From positions 1 to 64,000 of IMG/VR virus record IMGVR_UViG_3300013006_001433: 64,000 nt of DNA, one strand, 5' to 3'. The DNA is from a virus. Position numbers and translations under genes: made by a program. Below the pieces are notes generated by a model. The model saw nothing but the letters and a program-made list of their open reading frames with translations. It made no database searches and was not told the DNA's origin. How positions within the stretch are numbered: position 1 is the stretch's first letter; every line of letters begins with the position of its first letter. Of the stretch, positions 39,973 to 48,107 are shown piece by piece.

Positions 39973-40191
39973 ATGGGATCTTTAGATGATGTATATGACT
40001 TGACGCAAAAACTAGAAGATAGTAATATAGAATATCTTCTAATAACTGTTCAAAAAGGTAAAAAGCAAGGAAAAGCAGATGTATTTTTTCACTTAAAAGA
40101 TAAGTCTTCCATGAGAATCTTAGCTACTGGATTAGCGGCTTTTGATAAACAAATAGATAAAATACAAAGAGAGGAAGAAGATGACGAATAA
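39973..40191 (+). CDS. Hypothetical small replication-cluster protein (72 aa)
   Basis: About 72 residues from ATG 39973, one base after the exonuclease stop (TAATATG). A TTG at 39961 is possible but less likely. It contains LEDSNIEYLLITVQKGKKQG and a Lys/Glu/Asp-rich helix, with no recognised motif. It overlaps the polymerase gene by 11 nt, and its acidic end (REEEDDE) carries the GAGGAAGAAG purine run that could serve as the polymerase ribosome-binding site. A small fork subunit is possible by position only. Confidence 0.5.
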   Translation: MGSLDDVYDLTQKLEDSNIEYLLITVQKGKKQGKADVFFHLKDKSSMRILATGLAAFDKQIDKIQREEEDDE

Positions 40192-42742
40192 AGATTTTAA
40201 TAGTTTATTTGATCAAGTGGATCTACCTCTTTATGGAGTAAGACTTCCAGAATTTAAAATAGATAATGAATATAAGCATGACTTAGAAGTAAGTGAAGAT
40301 GTATCAAATTATGAATTCCTGAGAGCATTAGCTTTAAAAGGATTTAAAAAATTAAATCTTAAGAAAGATTCTGATTTATATAAAAAATATATTGAAAGAG
40401 CAAAGTACGAATTAGAAACTCTTAAAGAATTAGAGTTTATTGATTATATTATTTTGGTTTGGAGTGTTATTGATTATTGCAATAAGAACAACATTCCAGT
40501 TGGATTAGGTAGAGGTTCAGCAGCTGGTTCTCTTATACTATATCTAATTGGAGTTACTCAAATTGATCCAGTTAAATATGATCTTTATTTTGAAAGATTT
40601 ATATCTAAGATTAGAGCCAAAAAGCAAGTTGTTGATGGAGTGACCTATTTAGATGGTAGTTTAATGTGTGACGTAGATTTGGATATTTGTTATTATAATA
40701 GGCATAAAGTTCTACAATACCTAGAAGAACAATTCAAAGGTAAGACTAGTAAAATTTTGACATTAAATACATTAAGTGGAAAACTCTTAATTAAGGAGTG
40801 CGGAAAAATCGTTGGAGAAAAATCAGAACAAGAGATGACAGAAGTATCATCCATGATTCCAAAGATTTTCGGACAAGTTAAAGATATTACAACAGCTTTT
40901 GACGAAGTTCCTAAATTTAAAGAATGGTGCGAATCTAATAAAGATATTTATGCCGTTGCTCTTAAACTAAGAAACTTAATCAAAAATAAGGGCGTTCATC
41001 CATCTGGAGTTTTGTTATCTTATAATGATTTAGAAAAATCTTGTCCAACTGAATTATCTGGAGACAAAGAAGCGGTATCAAGTTTTGATATGAGTTGGGT
41101 TTCATTATTTAATATTAAACTTGATATTCTAGGCTTAAGAAGCGTTTCTGTAGTAGATGATGTTTGTAAAAGTATTGGTAAAAAAATAACCGATATTGAC
41201 TTGAATGATGAGTCTATTTATAGAAATCTACAAGACCTAAGAAATCCTCATGGCCTATTTCAAATTGAAGCAGAAACTAATTTTAAAGTTTGTCAAAAAG
41301 TTAAGCCTAAGAACCTAGAAGAATTAAGTGGAGTTTTAGCTTTAGCTAGACCTGGAGCTTTGCAATTTGCTGATAAATATGCTGCTCATACTAATTTTCA
41401 ACAATCTGAAAGCATCCATCCATTCTTCGATGACATATTAAAAGATACTGGTGGAGTAGCTTTGTATCAAGAGCAATTAATGAAGATGGCTCATAAAATT
41501 GGCTTCACCTTAGATGAAGCAGAAATTTTAAGAAGAATTGTAGGTAAAAAGAAAACCGAAGAAATTAAAGCTTGGAAAAAGAAGATCGAAGATAAGATTA
41601 AAGAAAATAAACTTCCAAAAGAAGTAGGGGAAATCTTATGGAAAATCTTGGAGGATTCAGCAAACTATTCATTTAATAAATCACATTCAATCGCTTATGC
41701 AGCTTTAGCCGCGATTACTATTTATTTAAAGTTCAACTATCCTCAACAATTCTTTTTATCTCTACTAAAGATGACTAGAAATGAACCAGATCCAATTGGT
41801 GAAATATCTAAAATTCAAAAAGAAATGGGTCACTTCGATATTAAATTATTAAAACCTCATATCATTAAATCTCAGATGGATTTTTCAATAGAAGGTTCTG
41901 ATATTAGATTTGGATTATTATCAATTAAAGGTATTTCAGATAAGTCAATTGAGAAGTTAAATGGATTTAGAAACAAGTACTCTAATAAGTTTGAAATTTT
42001 TCAAGCAGCAGAAGAAGCAGATCTTAACATCGGAGTATTATGTTCGTTGATTCAAGCTGGAGCTTTAACTGGATTTAAACAATCTAGAAGTAAAATAGTA
42101 TTAGAAGCTCAACTTTGGAATATATTAACATCAAAAGAAAAGAAATATGCAATTTCATTTGCCGAACAATTTGATTATGATCTTATTAGAATCATTAAAC
42201 ATTTAAATACATTTACTGATGAAAAGAATAAAGTTATAATTAAGAGCTCTAGATTAGATACAATTAAAACTAAATACGAACCCTACCTTAAAATATACAA
42301 TCAAAATAGCAAGAGCGAAAGTTTTGCTAATTGGTATTATGAAAAAAGACTTTTGGGCTATACTTACGAAAGAACATTAAAAGATATCTTTAACGAAAAG
42401 AGAGAAGATTTATTATTTATTGATGAAATTATGGATTTGCCAGTAAATCAAAAAGTAGCATTAGTTGGAGAAGTTACTGATGTACATTCTGGTATATCAA
42501 AGAACGAGAAGAAAACCAAATATCTAAGACTTAAAGTTTCAGATGAATCTGGCGATATTACTGTATTATTATTTAATGATAAGATAGAAAATTGCAAAAC
42601 TTTGAATGGAAATAAGAATCCAGAGGAAAAGAATATTGTAATAGTCAAAGGTATTAAAAAAGAAGACTGTGTATTTGCTGACTTAGTAGCTGTTCAAGAT
42701 CATCAAATATATATGAAATTAAGCGAAATTAAAAAGATTTGA
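40181..42742 (+). CDS. DNA polymerase III alpha core (DnaE-like, PHP-less)
   Basis: The 853-residue C-family polymerase lacks the usual N-terminal PHP domain. The palm begins VGLGRGSAAGSLILYLIGV; MCDVDLDICYYNRHKVLQYL carries the catalytic Asp pair, and FNIKLDILGLRSV the third Asp. The fingers include NKGVHPSGVLLS and GVALYQEQLMKMAH, with YSFNKSHSIAYAALA further on. The C-terminal OB fold is at about 760-830 (VALVGEVTDVHSGISK ... DITVLLFND). It replicates the phage genome with the detached PHP protein and the DnaQ-like exonuclease. No clamp gene is seen in the window. Confidence 0.9.
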   Translation: MTNKDFNSLFDQVDLPLYGVRLPEFKIDNEYKHDLEVSEDVSNYEFLRALALKGFKKLNLKKDSDLYKKYIERAKYELETLKELEFIDYIILVWSVIDYCNKNNIPVGLGRGSAAGSLILYLIGVTQIDPVKYDLYFERFISKIRAKKQVVDGVTYLDGSLMCDVDLDICYYNRHKVLQYLEEQFKGKTSKILTLNTLSGKLLIKECGKIVGEKSEQEMTEVSSMIPKIFGQVKDITTAFDEVPKFKEWCESNKDIYAVALKLRNLIKNKGVHPSGVLLSYNDLEKSCPTELSGDKEAVSSFDMSWVSLFNIKLDILGLRSVSVVDDVCKSIGKKITDIDLNDESIYRNLQDLRNPHGLFQIEAETNFKVCQKVKPKNLEELSGVLALARPGALQFADKYAAHTNFQQSESIHPFFDDILKDTGGVALYQEQLMKMAHKIGFTLDEAEILRRIVGKKKTEEIKAWKKKIEDKIKENKLPKEVGEILWKILEDSANYSFNKSHSIAYAALAAITIYLKFNYPQQFFLSLLKMTRNEPDPIGEISKIQKEMGHFDIKLLKPHIIKSQMDFSIEGSDIRFGLLSIKGISDKSIEKLNGFRNKYSNKFEIFQAAEEADLNIGVLCSLIQAGALTGFKQSRSKIVLEAQLWNILTSKEKKYAISFAEQFDYDLIRIIKHLNTFTDEKNKVIIKSSRLDTIKTKYEPYLKIYNQNSKSESFANWYYEKRLLGYTYERTLKDIFNEKREDLLFIDEIMDLPVNQKVALVGEVTDVHSGISKNEKKTKYLRLKVSDESGDITVLLFNDKIENCKTLNGNKNPEEKNIVIVKGIKKEDCVFADLVAVQDHQIYMKLSEIKKI

Positions 42743-42767
42743 CATTTTATTAAACATAATATATCAT
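42739..42767 (+). promoter_or_regulatory. Early sigma-70 promoter, leaderless
   Basis: TTGACA (42739-42744, overlapping the polymerase stop), 17-bp spacer, TATCAT (42762-42767), 6 nt to the ATG at 42774. Confidence 0.75.
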
Positions 42768-42773
42768 CACTAT

Positions 42774-43325
42774 ATGATATCATTCTACAAACCTAATAGT
42801 AAAAATACTGGAACCGCTTGCAGTTTCACAGTAAATTCAAAAGACGCTTCTATTTGGAGCTCATTAATTAAACAATCTTCTTGGAATGAAGCTAAGAAAA
42901 TTGGCTCATTTTCTGAAAATCAAAATAATCCAAACAAAAGTGTTAAGATCAAGTTTTCTTTAACAGAAGCTGCTGGTCTTCTAGACGCTCTTGAAAGAAA
43001 TACCGAATTTTCTGCATATCACACATCAGAAAAACAATCTACACAAATTAAATTATCTCCATATATTAGAGAAGATAAACAAGTTGGATTCTCTTACATG
43101 GTATCTAAAACAGATAAACAAAATAGTGAAAATAAACAATCATATTTAATTGGTTTTTATTTCAATGAGGCTCGCTTGCTAAAGCAATTTTTATCTTATG
43201 CATTAGATTCCGTTTTTGAATGTCAAAGAATAGAAACAATTAAAAAACTTAAAAACTCTAAAAAAGAAGATAACGACGAAAATCAAAACGATGCCAAAAC
43301 TGATAATGATGGCGAACTTTGGTAA
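42774..43325 (+). CDS. Candidate ssDNA-binding protein
   Basis: A 183-residue protein. The N-terminal two thirds is strand-rich with aromatic and basic residues (ISFYKPNSKNTGTACSFTVN; STQIKLSPYIREDKQVGFSY), and the C-terminus is a disordered acidic tail (NDAKTDNDGELW). A folded DNA-binding part plus an acidic tail ending in an aromatic is the SSB design. Its own strong promoter directly behind the polymerase supports an abundant replication protein. I do not see a clear OB-fold family signature, so this remains a candidate. It overlaps the next gene by one base (TAATG). Confidence 0.5.
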   Translation: MISFYKPNSKNTGTACSFTVNSKDASIWSSLIKQSSWNEAKKIGSFSENQNNPNKSVKIKFSLTEAAGLLDALERNTEFSAYHTSEKQSTQIKLSPYIREDKQVGFSYMVSKTDKQNSENKQSYLIGFYFNEARLLKQFLSYALDSVFECQRIETIKKLKNSKKEDNDENQNDAKTDNDGELW

Positions 43326-45247
43326 TGTCTAGAAAAAAGAAATTTTTATATCATTCTGATTTTGCTTTAGCCAAAACAGGTTTCGGTAGAGTTTCTAAAT
43401 CTCTATTAACTTATCTGTATAAAACTGGTAAATATGATATCGTACATTATTGCTGTGGCATGCAAGAAGGAAATCCAGATCTATTAAAGACTCCTTGGAA
43501 ATCTTTAGGCACTCTTCCAAATTCTCCAGCAGAAATAGAACAATTAAATAAAGACCCAAACCAAGCTAGAATGGCGAGCTATGGTTCATATTATATAGAT
43601 AAAGTAATAGAACAAGAAAAACCAGATGTTTATATTGCTGCTCAAGATATTTGGGGCGTAGATTACAGCATATCTAAGCCTTGGTTCAAAAAGATTAAAT
43701 CTGCAATTTGGACTACGCTAGATTCTTTACCTATTCTACCTACCGCTGTAGCTTGCGCTCCAAAATTAAAACATTATTGGATTTGGAGCGATTTTGCAAC
43801 AAAGGCTCTACATGAAATTGGACATAATCATATAGAGACAATGCATGGCCCGATTGATGTCAACAATTTTTATAAATTATCAGAAGATGAAAGAAAAAAT
43901 TTAAGAATTAAAAATAATATTTCTCCAAATGCTTTTATTGTTGGATTTGTTTTTAGAAATCAACTTAGGAAAAGTATACCAAATTTATTAGAAGGCTATG
44001 CTCTGTGGAAAGCTAGAAATCCAGAAGTAAAGAACACGTATTTATTATTGCATACTCATTGGTCAGAGGGTTGGAATATATATAAACTAGCAGATGAATA
44101 TGGAGTGCCGAAGAACGAAATTTTAACAACTTATGTATGTAAGGTTTGTGGTAATTATGAAGTTAAAAATTTTACGGGACAAGAATTGGATTGTAAATTT
44201 TGTGGCGCACAAAAAGCACAGATTACAACTAATGTTGGTCTTGGAATCTCAGAATCTCAACTTAATGAAATTTATAATTTAATGGATGTATATTGTCATC
44301 CATTTACAAGTGGAGGACAAGAAATACCCATTCAAGAAGCAAAACTTACAGAATTAATTACTTTGGTTACAAATTATAGTTGTGGTGAAGAGATGTGTTA
44401 TGAAGAAGCGAATTCTCTAGCTTTAGATTGGTCTGAATATAGAGAGCATGGAACTGAATTTAGAAAAGCTTCTACTATGCCTAGCTCAATTGCAAAACAA
44501 CTTCAAAAAGTTTGGAAAATGCCTATTCAAAAAAGAATAGAAATGGGTAAAGCTGCGAGAGAATGGACTATGAATCATTACTCTTCTGAGGTTATTGGCA
44601 AAAAATTTGAAGATTTTATTGATTCTGCAGAGTATATAGATTATAAAAATTTCTCAATTCAAGCAGAAGACCAAGATCCACTTTTCAATGTTCCTAAAAT
44701 AGATAATGATTCTGAATGGTTAAAATGTTTATATGCTAATATCTTAAAAAGACCAGATGTAGACGAAAACGACGATGGCCATAAATACTGGATGCAAGAA
44801 TTAGGAAAAGGCAAAAAACGAGAAGAGATTGAAAACTATTTTAGACAAGTAGCTTGGCAAGAGAATCAAAAAAATAAAAAAGTCAATTTTGAAGATCTTT
44901 TAGACAAAAATGATAAAGGCAAAAGAATATTATACGTTATTCCACAAGAAGAATCAGACGTATTCTTAAGTACTAGTCTATTTCCTTCTATTAAAAATCT
45001 TTATCCAAACCATAATTTATATGTTGCCACAAAAAATGAATTTTTCGAAATATTAGATGGCAATCCTAATGTTCATAAAGTAATACCTTTTGTTCCACAA
45101 ATGGAAAATCAAATTTGGTGTGAAGGCAATAAAGATCACGAAGGTTATTTCGATATAGCATTTTTGCCCTACGTTGGAACACAAAAAATATTAAACTATT
45201 TACATAATGCTAAAGATAAAATTGAATTTGATATTAAGAACTTTTAA
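43325..45247 (+). CDS. Multidomain glycosyltransferase: GT4 + zinc ribbon + DUF4214-like + GT9-like start
   Basis: About 640 residues from ATG 43325. The GT4-like part opens KKKFLYHSDFALAKTGFGRV and ends with TSGGQEIPIQEAKLTELIT. It is interrupted at about 272-298 by two CxxC pairs (VCKVCGN, DCKFCGA), a zinc ribbon insertion. Residues about 464-520 (WLKCLYANILKRPDVDENDD) look like a DUF4214 domain. The last 100 residues (RILYVIPQEESDVFLSTSLF, DGNPNVHKVIPF) resemble the N-terminal half of GT9 heptosyltransferases. The matching C-terminal half is in the next gene. It probably modifies a glycan or virion surface. Confidence 0.7.
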   Translation: MSRKKKFLYHSDFALAKTGFGRVSKSLLTYLYKTGKYDIVHYCCGMQEGNPDLLKTPWKSLGTLPNSPAEIEQLNKDPNQARMASYGSYYIDKVIEQEKPDVYIAAQDIWGVDYSISKPWFKKIKSAIWTTLDSLPILPTAVACAPKLKHYWIWSDFATKALHEIGHNHIETMHGPIDVNNFYKLSEDERKNLRIKNNISPNAFIVGFVFRNQLRKSIPNLLEGYALWKARNPEVKNTYLLLHTHWSEGWNIYKLADEYGVPKNEILTTYVCKVCGNYEVKNFTGQELDCKFCGAQKAQITTNVGLGISESQLNEIYNLMDVYCHPFTSGGQEIPIQEAKLTELITLVTNYSCGEEMCYEEANSLALDWSEYREHGTEFRKASTMPSSIAKQLQKVWKMPIQKRIEMGKAAREWTMNHYSSEVIGKKFEDFIDSAEYIDYKNFSIQAEDQDPLFNVPKIDNDSEWLKCLYANILKRPDVDENDDGHKYWMQELGKGKKREEIENYFRQVAWQENQKNKKVNFEDLLDKNDKGKRILYVIPQEESDVFLSTSLFPSIKNLYPNHNLYVATKNEFFEILDGNPNVHKVIPFVPQMENQIWCEGNKDHEGYFDIAFLPYVGTQKILNYLHNAKDKIEFDIKNF

Positions 45248-45255
45248 TATAAATT

Positions 45256-46410
45256 ATGCATACTTTAGAATCATTTGCAACATCTTGTGGAGTTAAAATC
45301 AATAGACCATATATTTATGAAAAATATTATCCATTAAATTTTGATAAATACATTATATTAGATACAAACGATAACAAAGCCCCAGCTAAAAATTACGATT
45401 ACTGGCAAGAAGTAGTTAATCTTATTCTTCCAGAATTAAATAAAGCTAATATTAAAATACTACAAACTTGTGCACAAAATGATCTAAAATTACTAAATGC
45501 TTATACAGTTATTGGCGAGACATATAATCAAAAAGCATATTTAATTAAAAATGCTCAATTATACGCAGGTTCTAATAACTTTGGTATTCAACTAGCCTCT
45601 TATTTAAATAAGAAAACTGTAGCATTATATGGTAATATCTATGCTGCTCAAAATAAGCCTTATTGGAGTAAAGATCAGGACATTGTTCTTATTGAAGGAT
45701 TTGAAAAAGGTAAGCCATCTTACGCTGCTCAAGAACAACCCAAATTAATTAACGAAATTAAACCAGATAAAATTGCAGAAGCTATTCTCAATAAATTAGA
45801 TATCAAGCCTAATGTAAAATATAAATTTACAAACATTGGATTAAATTTTAATACTAAAACTATAGAGATGTTGCCAACAATGATAGTTAACACTCAGGCA
45901 TTTAATGTTCCTCATATTATAGTTAGAATGGATTTACATTTTAGTGAAATTGTATTGGAAACAGAATTAGCGCAAAATAAATGTATTATCGTAACAGAAA
46001 AAAGTATATCAGAAGAGATAATCAAAAAGTATAGAGCAAACATTGTTCAAATCATCTATAAAATAGACAAAGACAATAATCCAAACTTTATTAAATTATT
46101 AAAAAGTTTGAATATCCAATATGGGCTAATGTCCGATTTAGAGCAAGAAGAGATTGATAAAATTAAAATAAATTATATGGATTTAGGTTTAATTATAAAA
46201 GCTCAAACCAAGACTAAAAAAGATTTTAATGTTAAAGGTAAATACTATAAAAGTAATCATTTCATATTAAGTGATAATAAGTTATACATGAGCGAAGCTG
46301 CTGTGGAAAAAGATTTACCTATTAAAGATTTCAATGAAAATGTGCAAGAGATAATTGATACAGATACATTTTGGAAATATGCACAAAATTATGCTTTTTT
46401 AGTTGACTAG
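45256..46410 (+). CDS. GT9-like C-terminal half plus unknown domain
   Basis: A 384-residue protein. Residues about 30-170 follow the donor-binding half of GT9 (heptosyltransferase) enzymes: LQTCAQNDLKLLNAYTVIGE and AQLYAGSNNFGIQLASYLNK with KKTVALYGNIYAAQNKPYWS. The second half is not recognised; it looks like a separate alpha/beta domain (IVRMDLHFSEIVLETELAQN). The gene starts 8 nt after the previous one, whose end resembles the missing GT9 N-terminal half. The two may form one enzyme from two chains. Confidence 0.6.
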   Translation: MHTLESFATSCGVKINRPYIYEKYYPLNFDKYIILDTNDNKAPAKNYDYWQEVVNLILPELNKANIKILQTCAQNDLKLLNAYTVIGETYNQKAYLIKNAQLYAGSNNFGIQLASYLNKKTVALYGNIYAAQNKPYWSKDQDIVLIEGFEKGKPSYAAQEQPKLINEIKPDKIAEAILNKLDIKPNVKYKFTNIGLNFNTKTIEMLPTMIVNTQAFNVPHIIVRMDLHFSEIVLETELAQNKCIIVTEKSISEEIIKKYRANIVQIIYKIDKDNNPNFIKLLKSLNIQYGLMSDLEQEEIDKIKINYMDLGLIIKAQTKTKKDFNVKGKYYKSNHFILSDNKLYMSEAAVEKDLPIKDFNENVQEIIDTDTFWKYAQNYAFLVD

Positions 46411-46431
46411 TTTATATAAATAGACTATCAT
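46403..46431 (+). promoter_or_regulatory. Early sigma-70 promoter, leaderless
   Basis: TTGACT (46403-46408), 17-bp spacer, TATCAT (46426-46431), 7 nt to the ATG at 46439. Confidence 0.7.
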
Positions 46432-46438
46432 ACTATTA

Positions 46439-47248
46439 ATGAGTCCAAAAATCAAACAACAAGATCAAACTACCACCATCGGAAGTTCCGCTCTTTTCGA
46501 TACAAATATTGTTCCAGAATTGGTTAGCGAACCAATATTAGAGGTAGTTCCACCAAAACTTATTACTAGAAATAAGTATGGTTTAATTGAAGATAAAAAT
46601 ATCAATTATGTATATAATGATGACGCAACGATTAATTGGCGTAAAATGGTTAAACAAGAATATCTAGTACCAAATAGACAGAAAACTCAAGAAACAGATG
46701 TTTCTAAACTAGAAGATAAGAATTTGCTTATTCTTTTGGGTGGTATCAAAGAACTCGCTCAAATTAGAGGGTTTACTAGTGTCGAATATAAAGTAGTTGC
46801 AGCTAGTGAAAATTACTTTGCTACATCTTGTAAAATTACATGGATTCCTAATTATGAAACAAGTGGTAGAGTTATCGAGTTTGAAGCTCTTGCTGATGCC
46901 ACTTTAAATAATACAAAGAGTTTTGCTAGATTCTTTTTGGCAGCGATTGCAGAGAATAGAGCGTTTGTAAGATGTGTGCGTAATTTTCTAAAGATTAATA
47001 TTGTGTCCCAAGAAGAACTTGGAGATGCTAAACTTTTAGAAGAAGCGGTTTCATCAAATGAAAATCCAACTTCTCCTCAAGTACTACTTGAAAAAGTTAT
47101 GAAAGATAAAAGTATATCATTTGAATATCTAAAAGAAAAACTTGTAAAAGAAAAGTTCGAAGGAGCAGAAAGTTTAAGCTGCGTTCAAGATATTCAAAAG
47201 TCTAAAATTTTTGAGCTGATTGATAGAATTAAAAAAATTAAGAAATAA
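46439..47248 (+). CDS. Possible ssDNA-annealing / recombination protein
   Basis: A 269-residue soluble protein. The centre (LIILLGGIKELAQIRG-like segment, then KVVAASENYFATSCKITWIP) and especially AIAENRAFVRCVRNFLKINI recall the ERF/Rad52-type annealing proteins. There a helix with A-E-x-R-A-x-x-R-x-x-R follows a small sheet. The C-terminal 70 residues are helical (VLLEKVMKDKSISFEYLKEK). The resemblance is by eye and weak. A RecA-like protein and nucleases are encoded in the same strand block. It is convergent with the tail operon, with no strong terminator between. Confidence 0.4.
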   Translation: MSPKIKQQDQTTTIGSSALFDTNIVPELVSEPILEVVPPKLITRNKYGLIEDKNINYVYNDDATINWRKMVKQEYLVPNRQKTQETDVSKLEDKNLLILLGGIKELAQIRGFTSVEYKVVAASENYFATSCKITWIPNYETSGRVIEFEALADATLNNTKSFARFFLAAIAENRAFVRCVRNFLKINIVSQEELGDAKLLEEAVSSNENPTSPQVLLEKVMKDKSISFEYLKEKLVKEKFEGAESLSCVQDIQKSKIFELIDRIKKIKK

Positions 47249-47249
47249 T

Positions 47250-48107
47250 TTATAATCCAGAAAGTGCAGATATCAGAGTATTCACTCTAGCTTTCAACAA
47301 AGTCATATCCAAGTATTCTCCTATAGAATAAAAAGCTATTCTTGCTGGTACACATTCGCTAAGGCTATTATTTAGATTGGCCCGACCAAAAACTAAATAA
47401 TTTGTTGTTGCATCTGGAGTTACACTTGCTACACTAGAAAATGTATAGCTTGATGATGCTGGAGAAGTAGTAAGTGGATAATACAGAGTATGTTGAGAAG
47501 TGCTATTTTTTGTAACACCATAGATACCTGCTACATGAGAAGAAGTTCCATAAGGAGTGAAAATTTGGCTTTGAGTGGTTCTAGCGCCCGCACCCATTCC
47601 CAATGCTCCAGAAGTAGCTTTAAAGAAAGCAATATGGGAAAGAGAAGTTGTTGGTGATCTTGCCCCAATAAGATAATAATAAGTAGCATTTAGCGGAATA
47701 GTATTACTATGATGATATACTGATAAATGAAAATTATTTTGAGGATCTGCATTATGGGCTCTATTACTATTTAAATACTTAGTAGTACCATCACTTAAAA
47801 GACCAGTGCTTCTACTATAATCAGAAGATGTAAAAAAAAAGCTAGTTGGGGCAGTTCCTTTTAAGGGTACAAGAGCGCCATTTAAAGTTCTTGCGCCAGC
47901 AAGTATACAACAACTTTTTATAGCATCCCATATTCCATCGCTTTTGCATCCATCTATAAAATTATTAATAGCTGTTTTTACTGAAGACTCTAATGATTGA
48001 CCATCAGCAGCCTCAACAGCAGCAATATATGTTGATGCTTCTGTTACAACAGAAATAGAATCTGAACGGCTTATAATTCCAAAAGAAACTGATGGTAATA
48101 TTATCAT
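47250..48107 (-). CDS. Tail fibre / receptor-binding type protein
   Basis: The 285-residue protein is the last gene of the tail operon. Residues about 40-125 (VKTAINNFIDGCKSDGIWDA, SCCILAGARTLNGALVPLKG, then SRSTGLLSDGTTKYLNSNRA) match a motif block common in phage tail-fibre and baseplate decoration proteins of marine phages. The rest is Ser/Thr/Gly-rich and strand-forming, like a lectin-type head. It is likely exposed at the tail tip and may bind the host surface. Its ATG overlaps the gpJ stop (ATGA). Confidence 0.65.
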   Translation of the reverse strand: MIILPSVSFGIISRSDSISVVTEASTYIAAVEAADGQSLESSVKTAINNFIDGCKSDGIWDAIKSCCILAGARTLNGALVPLKGTAPTSFFFTSSDYSRSTGLLSDGTTKYLNSNRAHNADPQNNFHLSVYHHSNTIPLNATYYYLIGARSPTTSLSHIAFFKATSGALGMGAGARTTQSQIFTPYGTSSHVAGIYGVTKNSTSQHTLYYPLTTSPASSSYTFSSVASVTPDATTNYLVFGRANLNNSLSECVPARIAFYSIGEYLDMTLLKARVNTLISALSGL

